A stretch of DNA of 64,000 bases from Ruminococcaceae bacterium BL-4 (lineage in GTDB: Bacteria > Bacillota > Clostridia > Oscillospirales > Acutalibacteraceae): contig LR778134.1 in the NCBI GenBank assembly GCA_902809935.1, positions 1,054,001-1,118,000 on the forward strand, read 5' to 3'. The notes beneath the pieces were generated by a model. The model had not been told where the DNA came from. It saw only the letters and a program-made list of their open reading frames with translations, and searched no databases. Shown here one piece after another: positions 26,107 through 33,221 of the stretch. The translations under genes and the position numbers were made by a program. The stretch's first letter is position 1; every line of letters starts with the position of its first letter.

Positions 26107-26892
26107 TCAGCATAGCGCTTGGTAAACAATCCATGAAATTTTGCCGATTGCTTCTCTGCCGTCTTTATTGGTAGGCATTTCATTTGTCAACACAACTAAG
26201 ATGTAAGGATGTTTGGGGAGAAGAAAGATTCCGCCGTCGTTTTCCAAACAATCAAGATCTCCACATTTATGAGCGATTTCCAATTCTTCCGGAAGATAAA
26301 GCTGTAGCCGATTAGACTGCTGTTGCTGTTTTAAAATGTCCAGCATCATTTTAGAAGATCCTTTGTCGATGCAGGTACCTTCATAGATGCTTTTCAAAAT
26401 ATTCCGGATATCTTCGGCACAGATATAATTGTCATGACCAGCTTCTTTGGCTTTGTTGTCCATCATTTTACGCCCTAAGTGTGCTTGTTTGAGATGCATG
26501 GTTTGTGCCATTTGATTGATAGATTCCATGCCAAGAAAATCAATTAAAATATTGGTCGCTTCATTGTCGCTGATAATAATCATTAATGTTAGGAGTTCTT
26601 TAAGGGTAAGGGAGTGTCCAGGTTCTAATTCTTTTAAAATGCCGTCACCACCTGTTTTCATTTGAGCGGTTATTGTAATCTTATTTTCCAGAGAAGTTTC
26701 CCCGATATGAACACGGCGCATGAGTTCTGCCATGATTACTAGCTTGATTGTGCTTGCAGAGAGCATCTTTTTTTCTCCATCGATTGAAAAACCGGATTTT
26801 TTCTTCAAATCGTAGAAGGAAACTGCAATGCTTCCATTTTGTGTTTTGATAAAGGCTTCAATTTCCTTTTTGAGTAGTTCCTGCGCAGTCAT
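26107..26892 (-). CDS. Class A beta-lactamase-related serine hydrolase without signal peptide
   Basis: I start it at the ATG at 26892 (MTAQELLKKE, AAAGGAG upstream), giving 261 residues. The serine-hydrolase triad motifs are present: S47-T-I-K50 (SxxK), S108-D-N110 (SDN) and K209-C-G211 (in place of KTG). A Glu166-type ExxLN omega-loop motif is not seen; the region reads LGRKMMDNKAKEAGHDN, as in a set of clostridial serine hydrolases. No signal peptide or membrane helix is visible, which is odd for a cell-wall-active enzyme. Without the deacylating Glu, efficient beta-lactamase activity is doubtful; a peptidase or esterase role is possible. Confidence 0.85.
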   Translation of the reverse strand: MTAQELLKKEIEAFIKTQNGSIAVSFYDLKKKSGFSIDGEKKMLSASTIKLVIMAELMRRVHIGETSLENKITITAQMKTGGDGILKELEPGHSLTLKELLTLMIIISDNEATNILIDFLGMESINQMAQTMHLKQAHLGRKMMDNKAKEAGHDNYICAEDIRNILKSIYEGTCIDKGSSKMMLDILKQQQQSNRLQLYLPEELEIAHKCGDLDCLENDGGIFLLPKHPYILVVLTNEMPTNKDGREAIGKISWIVYQALC

Positions 26893-26940
26893 CTGAGTGT
26901 TTTCTCCTTTCTGTGTGATTTTTATAAAGCTTTTGTCAGA

Positions 26941-26988
26941 CAAAGAAACACCCTTTACTGAGTGAACCGTAAAGGGCGTTTCTTATTA
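26941..26988 (-). terminator. Hairpin terminator after the DUF819 gene
   Basis: AAGAAACGCCCTTTAC and GTAAAGGGTGTTTCTT pair on the minus strand. It lies between the DUF819 stop and the serine hydrolase start. Confidence 0.75.
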
Positions 26989-27017
26989 CAAAGTCAAACG
27001 GTATTTTGCTAAAAACG

Positions 27018-28196
27018 TTAAGCCATAAGATGCAAAATTGCGCCGGCACCCAAGCCAAAGAAATTGCCGACTGCAGCGCCGAGAACACCCATCAAAACAC
27101 CGATGCCTGCATAGGACGGATTATATGTAGAGGCGACAATCGGAGCGGAAGCGGCGCCGCCGATGTTCGCAAGTGAGGCTGTAGAAACCATGCACAGGTC
27201 CCAATGAAATGCTTTGGAAAGCAGGAACATGAGAACCACATGAATAACCAAAATGAAAATGCCGTAGACGACCCACATTGGAGCAGACAGCAGATCCACA
27301 ACTGAAGCAGTAGAAGCTAGAAGGGAAACAACTGCATACAGATAAACATTCGAGAGCTCTTCCACAGCTGGCAGCTTACCAAGCGGGGTGAGGGCACAAA
27401 TAAGGCCCAAAATTGTAACGAATACAGTTGTTAAGGTACCTTTGTCGAACATACCTAACCCTACGGATTTCAGAGCACCGTTAAGTGATTTTCCAACTAC
27501 TTGAGAAAGTGCCGAGACCATTAGAGATAAGCCGATTAGAAAAATCCAATCATTGGCAGTAGCACGTTTTTGGCCTTTTGCAACTTCAGCATTGGCGGCA
27601 TCAGCAACAGCCTGAAGTTTGGAAGTATCTGCTTTAACTGTATTGTTCCACTTATTGGCATAACGAACAGCCAGTAAAAGAAGTGCAATCCATACGGAAT
27701 AGCAAACAGTATCCAGAGCCAAAGCACAGCTATAAGCACCGGCATCTACCGGCAGAGCAGCCTGCATAGCTGCCATGTTTGCAGAGCCGCCGACCCAGGA
27801 AGCATATAGTGATGCAACAGCACCCCACGTGTTGCTGCCAAGTGTGCCTTTAAAGATTGGGTAGCCAACAACAAAGCCGACGAACAAAGTTATGGAGCAG
27901 CCAAAGAATATGGCCACCATGCGACCACCGAGTTTTGCAAGCTTACGAAAGTCGCAGCGCAGCAGCATGACGAAGATCATAGCATACAGCAGATTGTTTT
28001 TTAAGGCCGAATAGGTTGCGGTACAAGCATCAGATTTATAAAGCCCCATGGTGCAGAATACCATGTTGAGTACGTAAATCCAAACGAGCGGTGGTACGTA
28101 ATTAAAGACTTTCCATTTGCCGTATTTTTCCGCAGCCAATAAAGCACCAGCAACAAACATTAAAAATGCTATGTAAGTAAAGCCGTCTGTAATCAT
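27018..28196 (-). CDS. DUF819 family membrane protein (putative transporter)
   Basis: 392 residues, mostly hydrophobic, with about ten to twelve predicted membrane spans. The DUF819 signatures are clear: SLYASWVGGSANMAA and ASLANIGGAASAPIVA, pseudo-repeated motifs in the two halves, as in ion-coupled carriers. The family's substrate is unproven. It lies downstream of a dipeptide epimerase and a dipeptidase on the same strand, so I infer transport of dipeptides, muropeptide fragments or the amino acids derived from them. GGGGAG precedes the ATG. Confidence 0.9.
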   Translation of the reverse strand: MITDGFTYIAFLMFVAGALLAAEKYGKWKVFNYVPPLVWIYVLNMVFCTMGLYKSDACTATYSALKNNLLYAMIFVMLLRCDFRKLAKLGGRMVAIFFGCSITLFVGFVVGYPIFKGTLGSNTWGAVASLYASWVGGSANMAAMQAALPVDAGAYSCALALDTVCYSVWIALLLLAVRYANKWNNTVKADTSKLQAVADAANAEVAKGQKRATANDWIFLIGLSLMVSALSQVVGKSLNGALKSVGLGMFDKGTLTTVFVTILGLICALTPLGKLPAVEELSNVYLYAVVSLLASTASVVDLLSAPMWVVYGIFILVIHVVLMFLLSKAFHWDLCMVSTASLANIGGAASAPIVASTYNPSYAGIGVLMGVLGAAVGNFFGLGAGAILHLMA

Positions 28197-28209
28197 TTTT
28201 TTCTCCCCT

Positions 28210-28302
28210 TTATAATCGTTTTAGTTTAGGAACAAAAAGTGAATATGGTTTAGCTATCGAACCATACGCACAAGATTTTGAACAAAGCTCTGAGACTTTC
28301 AA
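28210..28302 (-). CDS. Possible 30-residue leader peptide before the DUF819 gene
   Basis: A TTG start with GGGGGG about 10 nt upstream opens a 30-codon frame (MKVSELCSKSCAYGSIAKPY...) that ends 13 bp before the DUF819 start. A hairpin (TATGGTT / AACCATA, 28244-28266) lies inside it. It could be a regulatory upstream reading frame, but length and the rare start codon make chance likely. Confidence 0.2.
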   Translation of the reverse strand: MKVSELCSKSCAYGSIAKPYSLFVPKLKRL

Positions 28303-28379
28303 TGTGATTTTACCCCCCTAAGGCCCTCCTCCTTTCGCAGTTTTGTTAGTCTCATACAAGCTCAAAATCAATTGGTTCT

Positions 28380-29471
28380 TTAATTAAGATAGCGCAGACC
28401 GTGAATTCCTTTGATCCCAAGTCCCGGATCATTAGAGACAGTGATTTCCTTTTCATCAAATACAGCGCCGCCAAGGATAGGATCTTCGCTGCAGAGAACA
28501 GGGCCGTCGAGATCAATCTTAGTGATAATTTTCTTTGCGCAGGCAAGATGAATCGCAGCGTTTACACTGATTTTTGCTTCCAGCATGCAGCCGATCATGC
28601 ACTCTACGCCATACACTTCGGCCGCCGAAGCAATTTTTAGTGCATTATAGATGCCGCCGCATTTCATCAGTTTAATATTGACAAGGTCTGCAGCTCCCAT
28701 CTGCATGATCTTAAGCGCATCTGCGGGAGAAAAGACGCTTTCATCTGCCAAAACCGGCACATACGAACGGTCTGTTACATATTTAAGGCCTTCAAAGTCG
28801 AGTGCCTTTACCGGCTGTTCTACAAATTCAATATCCAGCCCTTTATCCTGCATTTCATTTAAAATGCGTACAGCCTGCTTCGGGCTCCATGCCTGATTTG
28901 CATCGATACGAATGCAGGTTTTATTTCCAACCGCTTTTCGTACAGCCATTAGACGCTCCACATCGAGAGAAGGATTGGAGCCTACTTTGATTTTTAAGGT
29001 ATCGTAACCGCGCTCAATGGCATTTATCGCATCTCTTGCCATTTCTTCCGGATCGTTTACGCTGATGGTAATATCGGTTACGAGCTTGTTGCGGCTGCCG
29101 CCCAGAAGCTTATAAACGGGAATCTTGTAAAGTTGCCCATAAAGGTCCCACAGTGCCATGTCGGCGGCGGCTTTTGCACTGGTGTTTTTTACAATGCAGC
29201 CGTTTAGGGCCTTTAAGTTATCTTCTAGGTTGTCAATATCACGGCCCATCAGAGTTTTAATGATGTGGTCTTTCATAGCTCCAATAATTGCTCCGGTCGT
29301 GTCGCCCGTGATGACGCCTGTCGGTGGTGCTTCTCCATATCCTACAGCACCGGTATCGGTGTGAATTTCTATAATGACATCTTCTACGCTGTTGACAGAG
29401 CGCAGTGCGGTTTTAAATGGAACCCGCAGGGGAACAGAAAGAATGCCTAATTTTACTTCGGTAATTTTCAT
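28380..29471 (-). CDS. Dipeptide epimerase (L-Ala-D/L-Glu type), enolase superfamily
   Basis: 363 residues of the muconate-lactonizing subgroup. Catalytic residues are visible: Lys160 and Lys162 (TLKIKVG), metal ligands Asp190 (RIDANQAW), Glu218 (FVEQP) and Asp243 (LADESVF), and Lys267 (NIKLMKCGG). Both epimerisation lysines are kept, so it should racemise the alpha carbon of the second residue of dipeptides such as L-Ala-D-Glu from peptidoglycan turnover. It lies 15 bp after the dipeptidase gene, which could hydrolyse the L,L product. Exact dipeptide specificity cannot be read here. Confidence 0.93.
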   Translation of the reverse strand: MKITEVKLGILSVPLRVPFKTALRSVNSVEDVIIEIHTDTGAVGYGEAPPTGVITGDTTGAIIGAMKDHIIKTLMGRDIDNLEDNLKALNGCIVKNTSAKAAADMALWDLYGQLYKIPVYKLLGGSRNKLVTDITISVNDPEEMARDAINAIERGYDTLKIKVGSNPSLDVERLMAVRKAVGNKTCIRIDANQAWSPKQAVRILNEMQDKGLDIEFVEQPVKALDFEGLKYVTDRSYVPVLADESVFSPADALKIMQMGAADLVNIKLMKCGGIYNALKIASAAEVYGVECMIGCMLEAKISVNAAIHLACAKKIITKIDLDGPVLCSEDPILGGAVFDEKEITVSNDPGLGIKGIHGLRYLN

Positions 29472-29486
29472 ATAAATTCTCCTTCC

Positions 29487-30857
29487 TTATTTGGCTAATT
29501 CATACATCGCTGCGGCGATGATTTTACAGTTTTGAACGAGGCGACTGATTTCCATAAATTCATCTGGCTTATGTTCCCGCACTTCGTCTCCCGGGAAGAT
29601 CGGACCAAAGGCGAGTGTGTTCGGAATTGTCTTTGCATAGGTACCGCCGCCGATACATTTTGGTTTTGCATCCTGCCCGGTTTGCTGCCGATAGACTTTC
29701 AGAAGTTTCTGAACCAGTTCTGAGTCCGGTGCCATGTAAAGACTCTTTTTATGGACAAGAGAAGTGCGCTCAAAACCTGCTTCAGCGAAAGTCTTTTCTA
29801 CAATTGGACCGCAGTCGTCAAAATTCTTGGAGACCGGATAACGATAGTTGATTTTTACATAAATTTTATGCTCGTCTCCCGAAACAATTCCTAAATTAAA
29901 GGTGAGCGGACCGGAATCCTGATCTTCCATTGCAATTTTGAGGGATTTTCCATCGCATTCCATGCCGATCTTTTTAGACAGAAACTGAATTGCTTGTGCG
30001 GCATCCCCAGTAATAGGAAGATGGCTTAACGCAAGCATTAGTCGGCCAATCGCGTTTTCTCCTTCCCATGGAGTGCCGCCGTGGGCACCAACTCCGGCAG
30101 CTTCTATTTTGAATCCGGTATTAGTGCGGGAAACAGTCACTTTTTCTTCTTTTAAAGCCAATGCTTTTTGGGTAAGTATAGGAGAACATGTAAATTCAGC
30201 CACTGCATGATTAGGAACAATATTGTGTGCGGTGCCGCCCTGCAGATGGAGAAGTTTGATATTACCGCTTTGCGTGAGCTTTTTTGTATATTCTTCGGTA
30301 ATTAATCCCTTTTCGCCGTTAATTACAGGATATTCACCGTCAGGAGTAAATCCCATTACCGGGGCTTCTCCGCCGTTTTTCATGTAAAATTTCATATCGG
30401 CACTGCCGGTTTCTTCGTTTACACCAAATAAAATTCGGATGCGGTGCTTGAGGGGAAGACCGGATTCTTTGATTGCTTTGAGTGCATAGAGTGCTGCTAT
30501 CGTGGGGCCTTTATCGTCCATAGAACCTCTGCCGTAAATCTTTCCGTCTGTTACCCGGCCTTCATAAGGGGGAATGCTCCAACCTTCTCCTTCTGGGACT
30601 ACATCGAGATGCCCTAGAACAGCTACCATCTTTGGGCCGTTTCCGTATTCACACCAACCAACGCGATTCTCCCAGTTTTGTACCGAAAAGCCCATGTCCT
30701 TTGCAAGATTTAGTACGTACTGTAGACATTCCTGTACTTTTTTCCCATATGGATAACCACTTTTATCATCTTCGTAAACGCTGCGGATCTGAATACATTT
30801 TTGCAGATCTTTGGTGAGAGCATCTTTTTGAGAGTCAATCCAATCGTTTATATTCAT
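29487..30857 (-). CDS. pepV: M20-family dinuclear zinc dipeptidase, PepV/Sapep type
   Basis: 456 residues. Zinc-site segments: AVLGHLDVVPEGEGW, GRGSMDDKGPTIAALYA, and the catalytic pair Glu-Glu in GVNEETGSADM; the lid domain lies between residues ~190 and ~330. PepV enzymes release amino acids from Xaa-Yaa dipeptides in the cytoplasm. An AGGAGG site precedes the ATG. The gene is preceded by an attenuator-like RNA (30884-30978) whose architecture recurs before the alanine symporter gene, and it is followed by the epimerase. Confidence 0.93.
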   Translation of the reverse strand: MNINDWIDSQKDALTKDLQKCIQIRSVYEDDKSGYPYGKKVQECLQYVLNLAKDMGFSVQNWENRVGWCEYGNGPKMVAVLGHLDVVPEGEGWSIPPYEGRVTDGKIYGRGSMDDKGPTIAALYALKAIKESGLPLKHRIRILFGVNEETGSADMKFYMKNGGEAPVMGFTPDGEYPVINGEKGLITEEYTKKLTQSGNIKLLHLQGGTAHNIVPNHAVAEFTCSPILTQKALALKEEKVTVSRTNTGFKIEAAGVGAHGGTPWEGENAIGRLMLALSHLPITGDAAQAIQFLSKKIGMECDGKSLKIAMEDQDSGPLTFNLGIVSGDEHKIYVKINYRYPVSKNFDDCGPIVEKTFAEAGFERTSLVHKKSLYMAPDSELVQKLLKVYRQQTGQDAKPKCIGGGTYAKTIPNTLAFGPIFPGDEVREHKPDEFMEISRLVQNCKIIAAAMYELAK

Positions 30858-30883
30858 GATAATTTCCTCCTAAAAATAAAAAT

Positions 30884-30930
30884 GAAAACCAGCAAGACAG
30901 AGCAAAAGAGTTCTGTCTTTGCTGGTTTTC
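30884..30930 (-). terminator. Intrinsic terminator inside the pepV leader
   Basis: GAAAACCAGCAAAGACAGA and TCTGTCTTGCTGGTTTTC pair with one bulge, followed by an ATTTTTATTTTTA tract, all upstream of the pepV ribosome site. Its first strand is also the 3' strand of the candidate aptamer stem. Confidence 0.85.
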
Positions 30931-30978
30931 AAAAAGTTTCTAATATGTGTGCGAAGCATATCCGCAAAATGAAGCAGC
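30921..30978 (-). promoter_or_regulatory. Candidate riboswitch aptamer A (pepV leader)
   Basis: A 58-nt RNA opens with GCTGCTTCATTT and closes with TGAAAACCAGC. The ends pair as GCUG/CAGC plus UUCA/UGAA and enclose a hairpin (AUAUG/CAUAU). The closing strand is reused by the terminator at 30884-30930, so the two folds exclude one another. The same design lies at 32909-32967. A possible promoter (TTGAAA 31011-31006, 17 nt, TTTGAT 30988-30983) would start transcription at the aptamer's 5' end. Confidence 0.65.
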
Positions 30979-31019
30979 AAAAATCAAATTTTTTAAATTT
31001 AATTTTTTCAATGATGTAT

Positions 31020-31340
31020 TTAGAGTTTTGCTTTTGCAGCTAAATATTTTTTACTGGCATCTTTCATCGAGGCCACTATGGCTTTTTCGGAGGAACCATA
31101 ATATCGCCTGTTTAGTTCTTTTTCGAGAACAGGCAAGTCGGCGGTAATCGATTTGCCAATAAAAATTTTTTGAATAAAACGTTCTGTTAAATCCAGAGAA
31201 TGTGTACAGTTCATATCAATAATCTTATTAGTTAGAGGGTCAATCTCAAACACCATGTAAAAAGAACCATATATTTTGGTAATGGCATTTTCTACATTGG
31301 TTCTAGCTTCTCCTACAATAAAAAGAGACTGCTTTTCCAT
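31020..31340 (-). CDS. DUF3870 domain protein, function unknown
   Basis: 106 residues, cytosolic. The stretch CTHSLDLTERFIQKIFIGKS and the RRYYGSSEKAI segment match DUF3870, a small domain I know only from clostridial genomes near amino-acid or peptide genes. It lies upstream of pepV with its own near-consensus promoter and an AGGAGG site. A conserved Cys (MNCTHSL) and Arg-Tyr-Tyr-Gly may be functional. I do not assign a role beyond the shared locus. Confidence 0.85.
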   Translation of the reverse strand: MEKQSLFIVGEARTNVENAITKIYGSFYMVFEIDPLTNKIIDMNCTHSLDLTERFIQKIFIGKSITADLPVLEKELNRRYYGSSEKAIVASMKDASKKYLAAKAKL

Positions 31341-31366
31341 AGCCTTTTGCTGACCTCCTTTTTTAA

Positions 31367-31395
31367 ATTATATCTAAAATAGATTATAAAGTCAA
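31367..31395 (-). promoter_or_regulatory. Promoter of the DUF3870 gene
   Basis: TTGACT (31395-31390), 17 nt and a perfect TATAAT (31372-31367) on the minus strand, leaving only a short untranslated leader. Confidence 0.8.
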
Positions 31396-31420
31396 CTTCA
31401 TATTGTATGATTTGTGCACT

Positions 31421-32839
31421 CTATCCATTACATATTACGGTTTCATTCTCTGATTCTGATTTTTCTAAAGAAATTTCCGTATGAGGCGTTTTTTGATGAA
31501 AAAAGGTATGCGTTTCATCAATTACAACATTTCTTAGCCCCAAGAGGCCTATTAAATTTGGAAAAGCCATCAAAGCGTTTGTAATATCGGCTAAAAGCCA
31601 GATGGGTTCCAAAGAAAGAAAAGGAGCCAGTGTAATTGCAATCAGATAAGCTGTTTTAAAAGGACGGATACATTTAACGCTGTTTGTTAGATAAACCATA
31701 CAACGTTCTCCATAATAAGACCAGCCGATAATTGTAGTAAAGGAGAAGAAGATAATCCCGATTGTGATCAGATAAGTGCCGATTCCAGCAGGAAGGCTGC
31801 TGTTATAGGCTGCGTTGGCAAGTGTGCTTCCACTTAAATCCGTGCGATTAAGCATTCCGCTTGTTAAAATTACAATGCCTGTCATTGTACAGGTAATAAT
31901 GGTCGTAAAAAATACACTGGTCATGGCAATCAGTCCTTGGCGTACACAGGAATTACTTTTGGCCGCTGCAATTACGATAGGAGAAGAACCAAGGCCGGCT
32001 TCATTGGTATAGACGCCGCGTGCGACACCAGTACGCATTGAAGTCATAACTGAGATAATGCCGGTACCTGCCGCACCGCCGAGCATAGCAGTCGGGTGGA
32101 ACGCACTATAAAAAATATTGGAAAAAGTTTGCGGAATCATTTCTCGATTCAATATGATTATAATCAGAGATCCGAAAATATAGAACCCAGCCATAAACGG
32201 CACTACAAATTCTGCTACTTTTGAAATAGAACCAATACCGCCTAAAATAACGGCAGCAACTGCTATGGTGATAATAAGACCGCTGATCCAGACTGGAGTT
32301 CCGAATGAATCATGCACCGATTCCGTGATGGCGTTAACCTGCGGAAAGGTGCCGCAACCCAATAAAGCGGTGATTGATCCAAATAATGCAAACGTTTTTG
32401 CAAGCCAAATCCATTTTTGCCCAAGCCCGTTTTGAATGTAATACATTGGTCCGCCGGCGATATGCCCATTTTCATCAAGAGAACGATATTTGACTGCAAG
32501 CAATCCCTCTGCATATTTAGTGGCCATTCCAACAAAAGCAGAAACCCACATCCAGAACATGGCACCCGGGCCTCCGAGGCGCAGAGCTGTTGCTACCCCC
32601 ACAATACTGCCGGTGCCGATGGTGGCTGCCAGTGTGGTGCAGAGAGAGCCAAAAGCAGAAACGTCTCCTTCCCCTTGTTCTTTTTCAAAGATTGCTTTCA
32701 TCGCACGCGGCAGCTTTATAATTTGCAGAAGATGTAATCGTATTGTAAAATACAACCCGGTTCCGATTAGCAAAATCAGGGTAGGCGGTCCCCAAACAAC
32801 GGATTGAATTTGTGTTAGAATGTTTGTGACAGCTTCCAT
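31421..32839 (-). CDS. Sodium:alanine (AGCS) symporter family protein
   Basis: 472 residues from the second of two close ATGs (32845 and 32839); the AGAGAG ribosome site is better spaced for 32839. About eleven membrane spans. AGCS signatures: GSLCTTLAATIGTGSIVGVATA, GGPGAMFWMWVSAFVGMATKYAEGLLAVKYR, and TNEAGLGSSPIVIAAAK. Members take up alanine or glycine (sometimes glutamine) with Na+. An attenuator-like RNA shared with pepV precedes it, suggesting that uptake and dipeptide cleavage answer to one signal. Confidence 0.93.
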   Translation of the reverse strand: MEAVTNILTQIQSVVWGPPTLILLIGTGLYFTIRLHLLQIIKLPRAMKAIFEKEQGEGDVSAFGSLCTTLAATIGTGSIVGVATALRLGGPGAMFWMWVSAFVGMATKYAEGLLAVKYRSLDENGHIAGGPMYYIQNGLGQKWIWLAKTFALFGSITALLGCGTFPQVNAITESVHDSFGTPVWISGLIITIAVAAVILGGIGSISKVAEFVVPFMAGFYIFGSLIIIILNREMIPQTFSNIFYSAFHPTAMLGGAAGTGIISVMTSMRTGVARGVYTNEAGLGSSPIVIAAAKSNSCVRQGLIAMTSVFFTTIITCTMTGIVILTSGMLNRTDLSGSTLANAAYNSSLPAGIGTYLITIGIIFFSFTTIIGWSYYGERCMVYLTNSVKCIRPFKTAYLIAITLAPFLSLEPIWLLADITNALMAFPNLIGLLGLRNVVIDETHTFFHQKTPHTEISLEKSESENETVICNG

Positions 32840-32869
32840 ATGCATTTCTCTCTTTTCTGAAATACAAAT

Positions 32870-32918
32870 AAAAAACCAGCAAAGAAAAAGCCTTTGTGCT
32901 TTTTCTTTGCTGGTTTTC
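32870..32918 (-). terminator. Intrinsic terminator inside the symporter leader
   Basis: AAAACCAGCAAAGAAAAAGC and GCTTTTTCTTTGCTGGTTTT form a ~20-bp stem with a short loop, then a T-rich tract, before the symporter ribosome site. Confidence 0.9.
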
Positions 32919-32967
32919 ATTTTTGAAACATAAGAGTAACCTTATGGCGTTTATTAAATGAAGCAGC
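32909..32967 (-). promoter_or_regulatory. Candidate riboswitch aptamer B (symporter leader)
   Basis: A 59-nt RNA with the same ends as aptamer A: GCTGCTTCATTT at the 5' end and TGAAAACCAGC at the 3' end, here pairing UUCAUUU/AAAUGAA plus GCUG/CAGC. The internal hairpin is CAUAAG/CUUAUG, different in sequence from aptamer A but paired at the same place. The 3' strand is shared with the terminator at 32870-32918. Confidence 0.7.
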
Positions 32968-32983
32968 CGATTGCTAAGATGGC

Positions 32984-33015
32984 TTTATTATTGTTCTGTA
33001 ATGTCTTTTTGTCAA
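32984..33015 (-). promoter_or_regulatory. Promoter of the alanine symporter transcript
   Basis: On the minus strand TTGACA (33015-33010 region), 17 nt, AATAAT; transcription would begin about 10-20 nt before aptamer B. The rest of the gap to 33221 is AT-rich and holds the pyrC promoter region, with nothing else I can name. Confidence 0.75.
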
Positions 33016-33170
33016 GAGGGAAGCATAATATTTGTAATAAATTATAAACAATCGAAGCAATTTATAGACAATATAACAAACTCACAAAAATAAATTTTTG
33101 AAGAGAGAGGTACTTTGAAGTAGGAAGGAATTTCATAGAAAAATCTCTGTAAAAAAAGCTACAAATATAG

Positions 33171-33176
33171 TATAAT
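33171..33176 (+). promoter_or_regulatory. -10 element of the pyrimidine operon promoter
   Basis: A perfect TATAAT 46 bp before the pyrC ATG; the -35 is weak. I see no obvious PyrR attenuator between it and the gene. Confidence 0.5.
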
Positions 33177-33221
33177 GAAAAGAAAATTCAAGAGAAGTTT
33201 AAGTTAGAACAGGAGAATCTC

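Noticed and set aside
30884-32918. The two AACCAGCAAAG hairpins as ends of a mobile element or a dispersed repeat
   Set aside because: Both lie on the same strand in leader position before ribosome sites, are accompanied by a conserved 5' strand, and have no target duplications or transposase between them.
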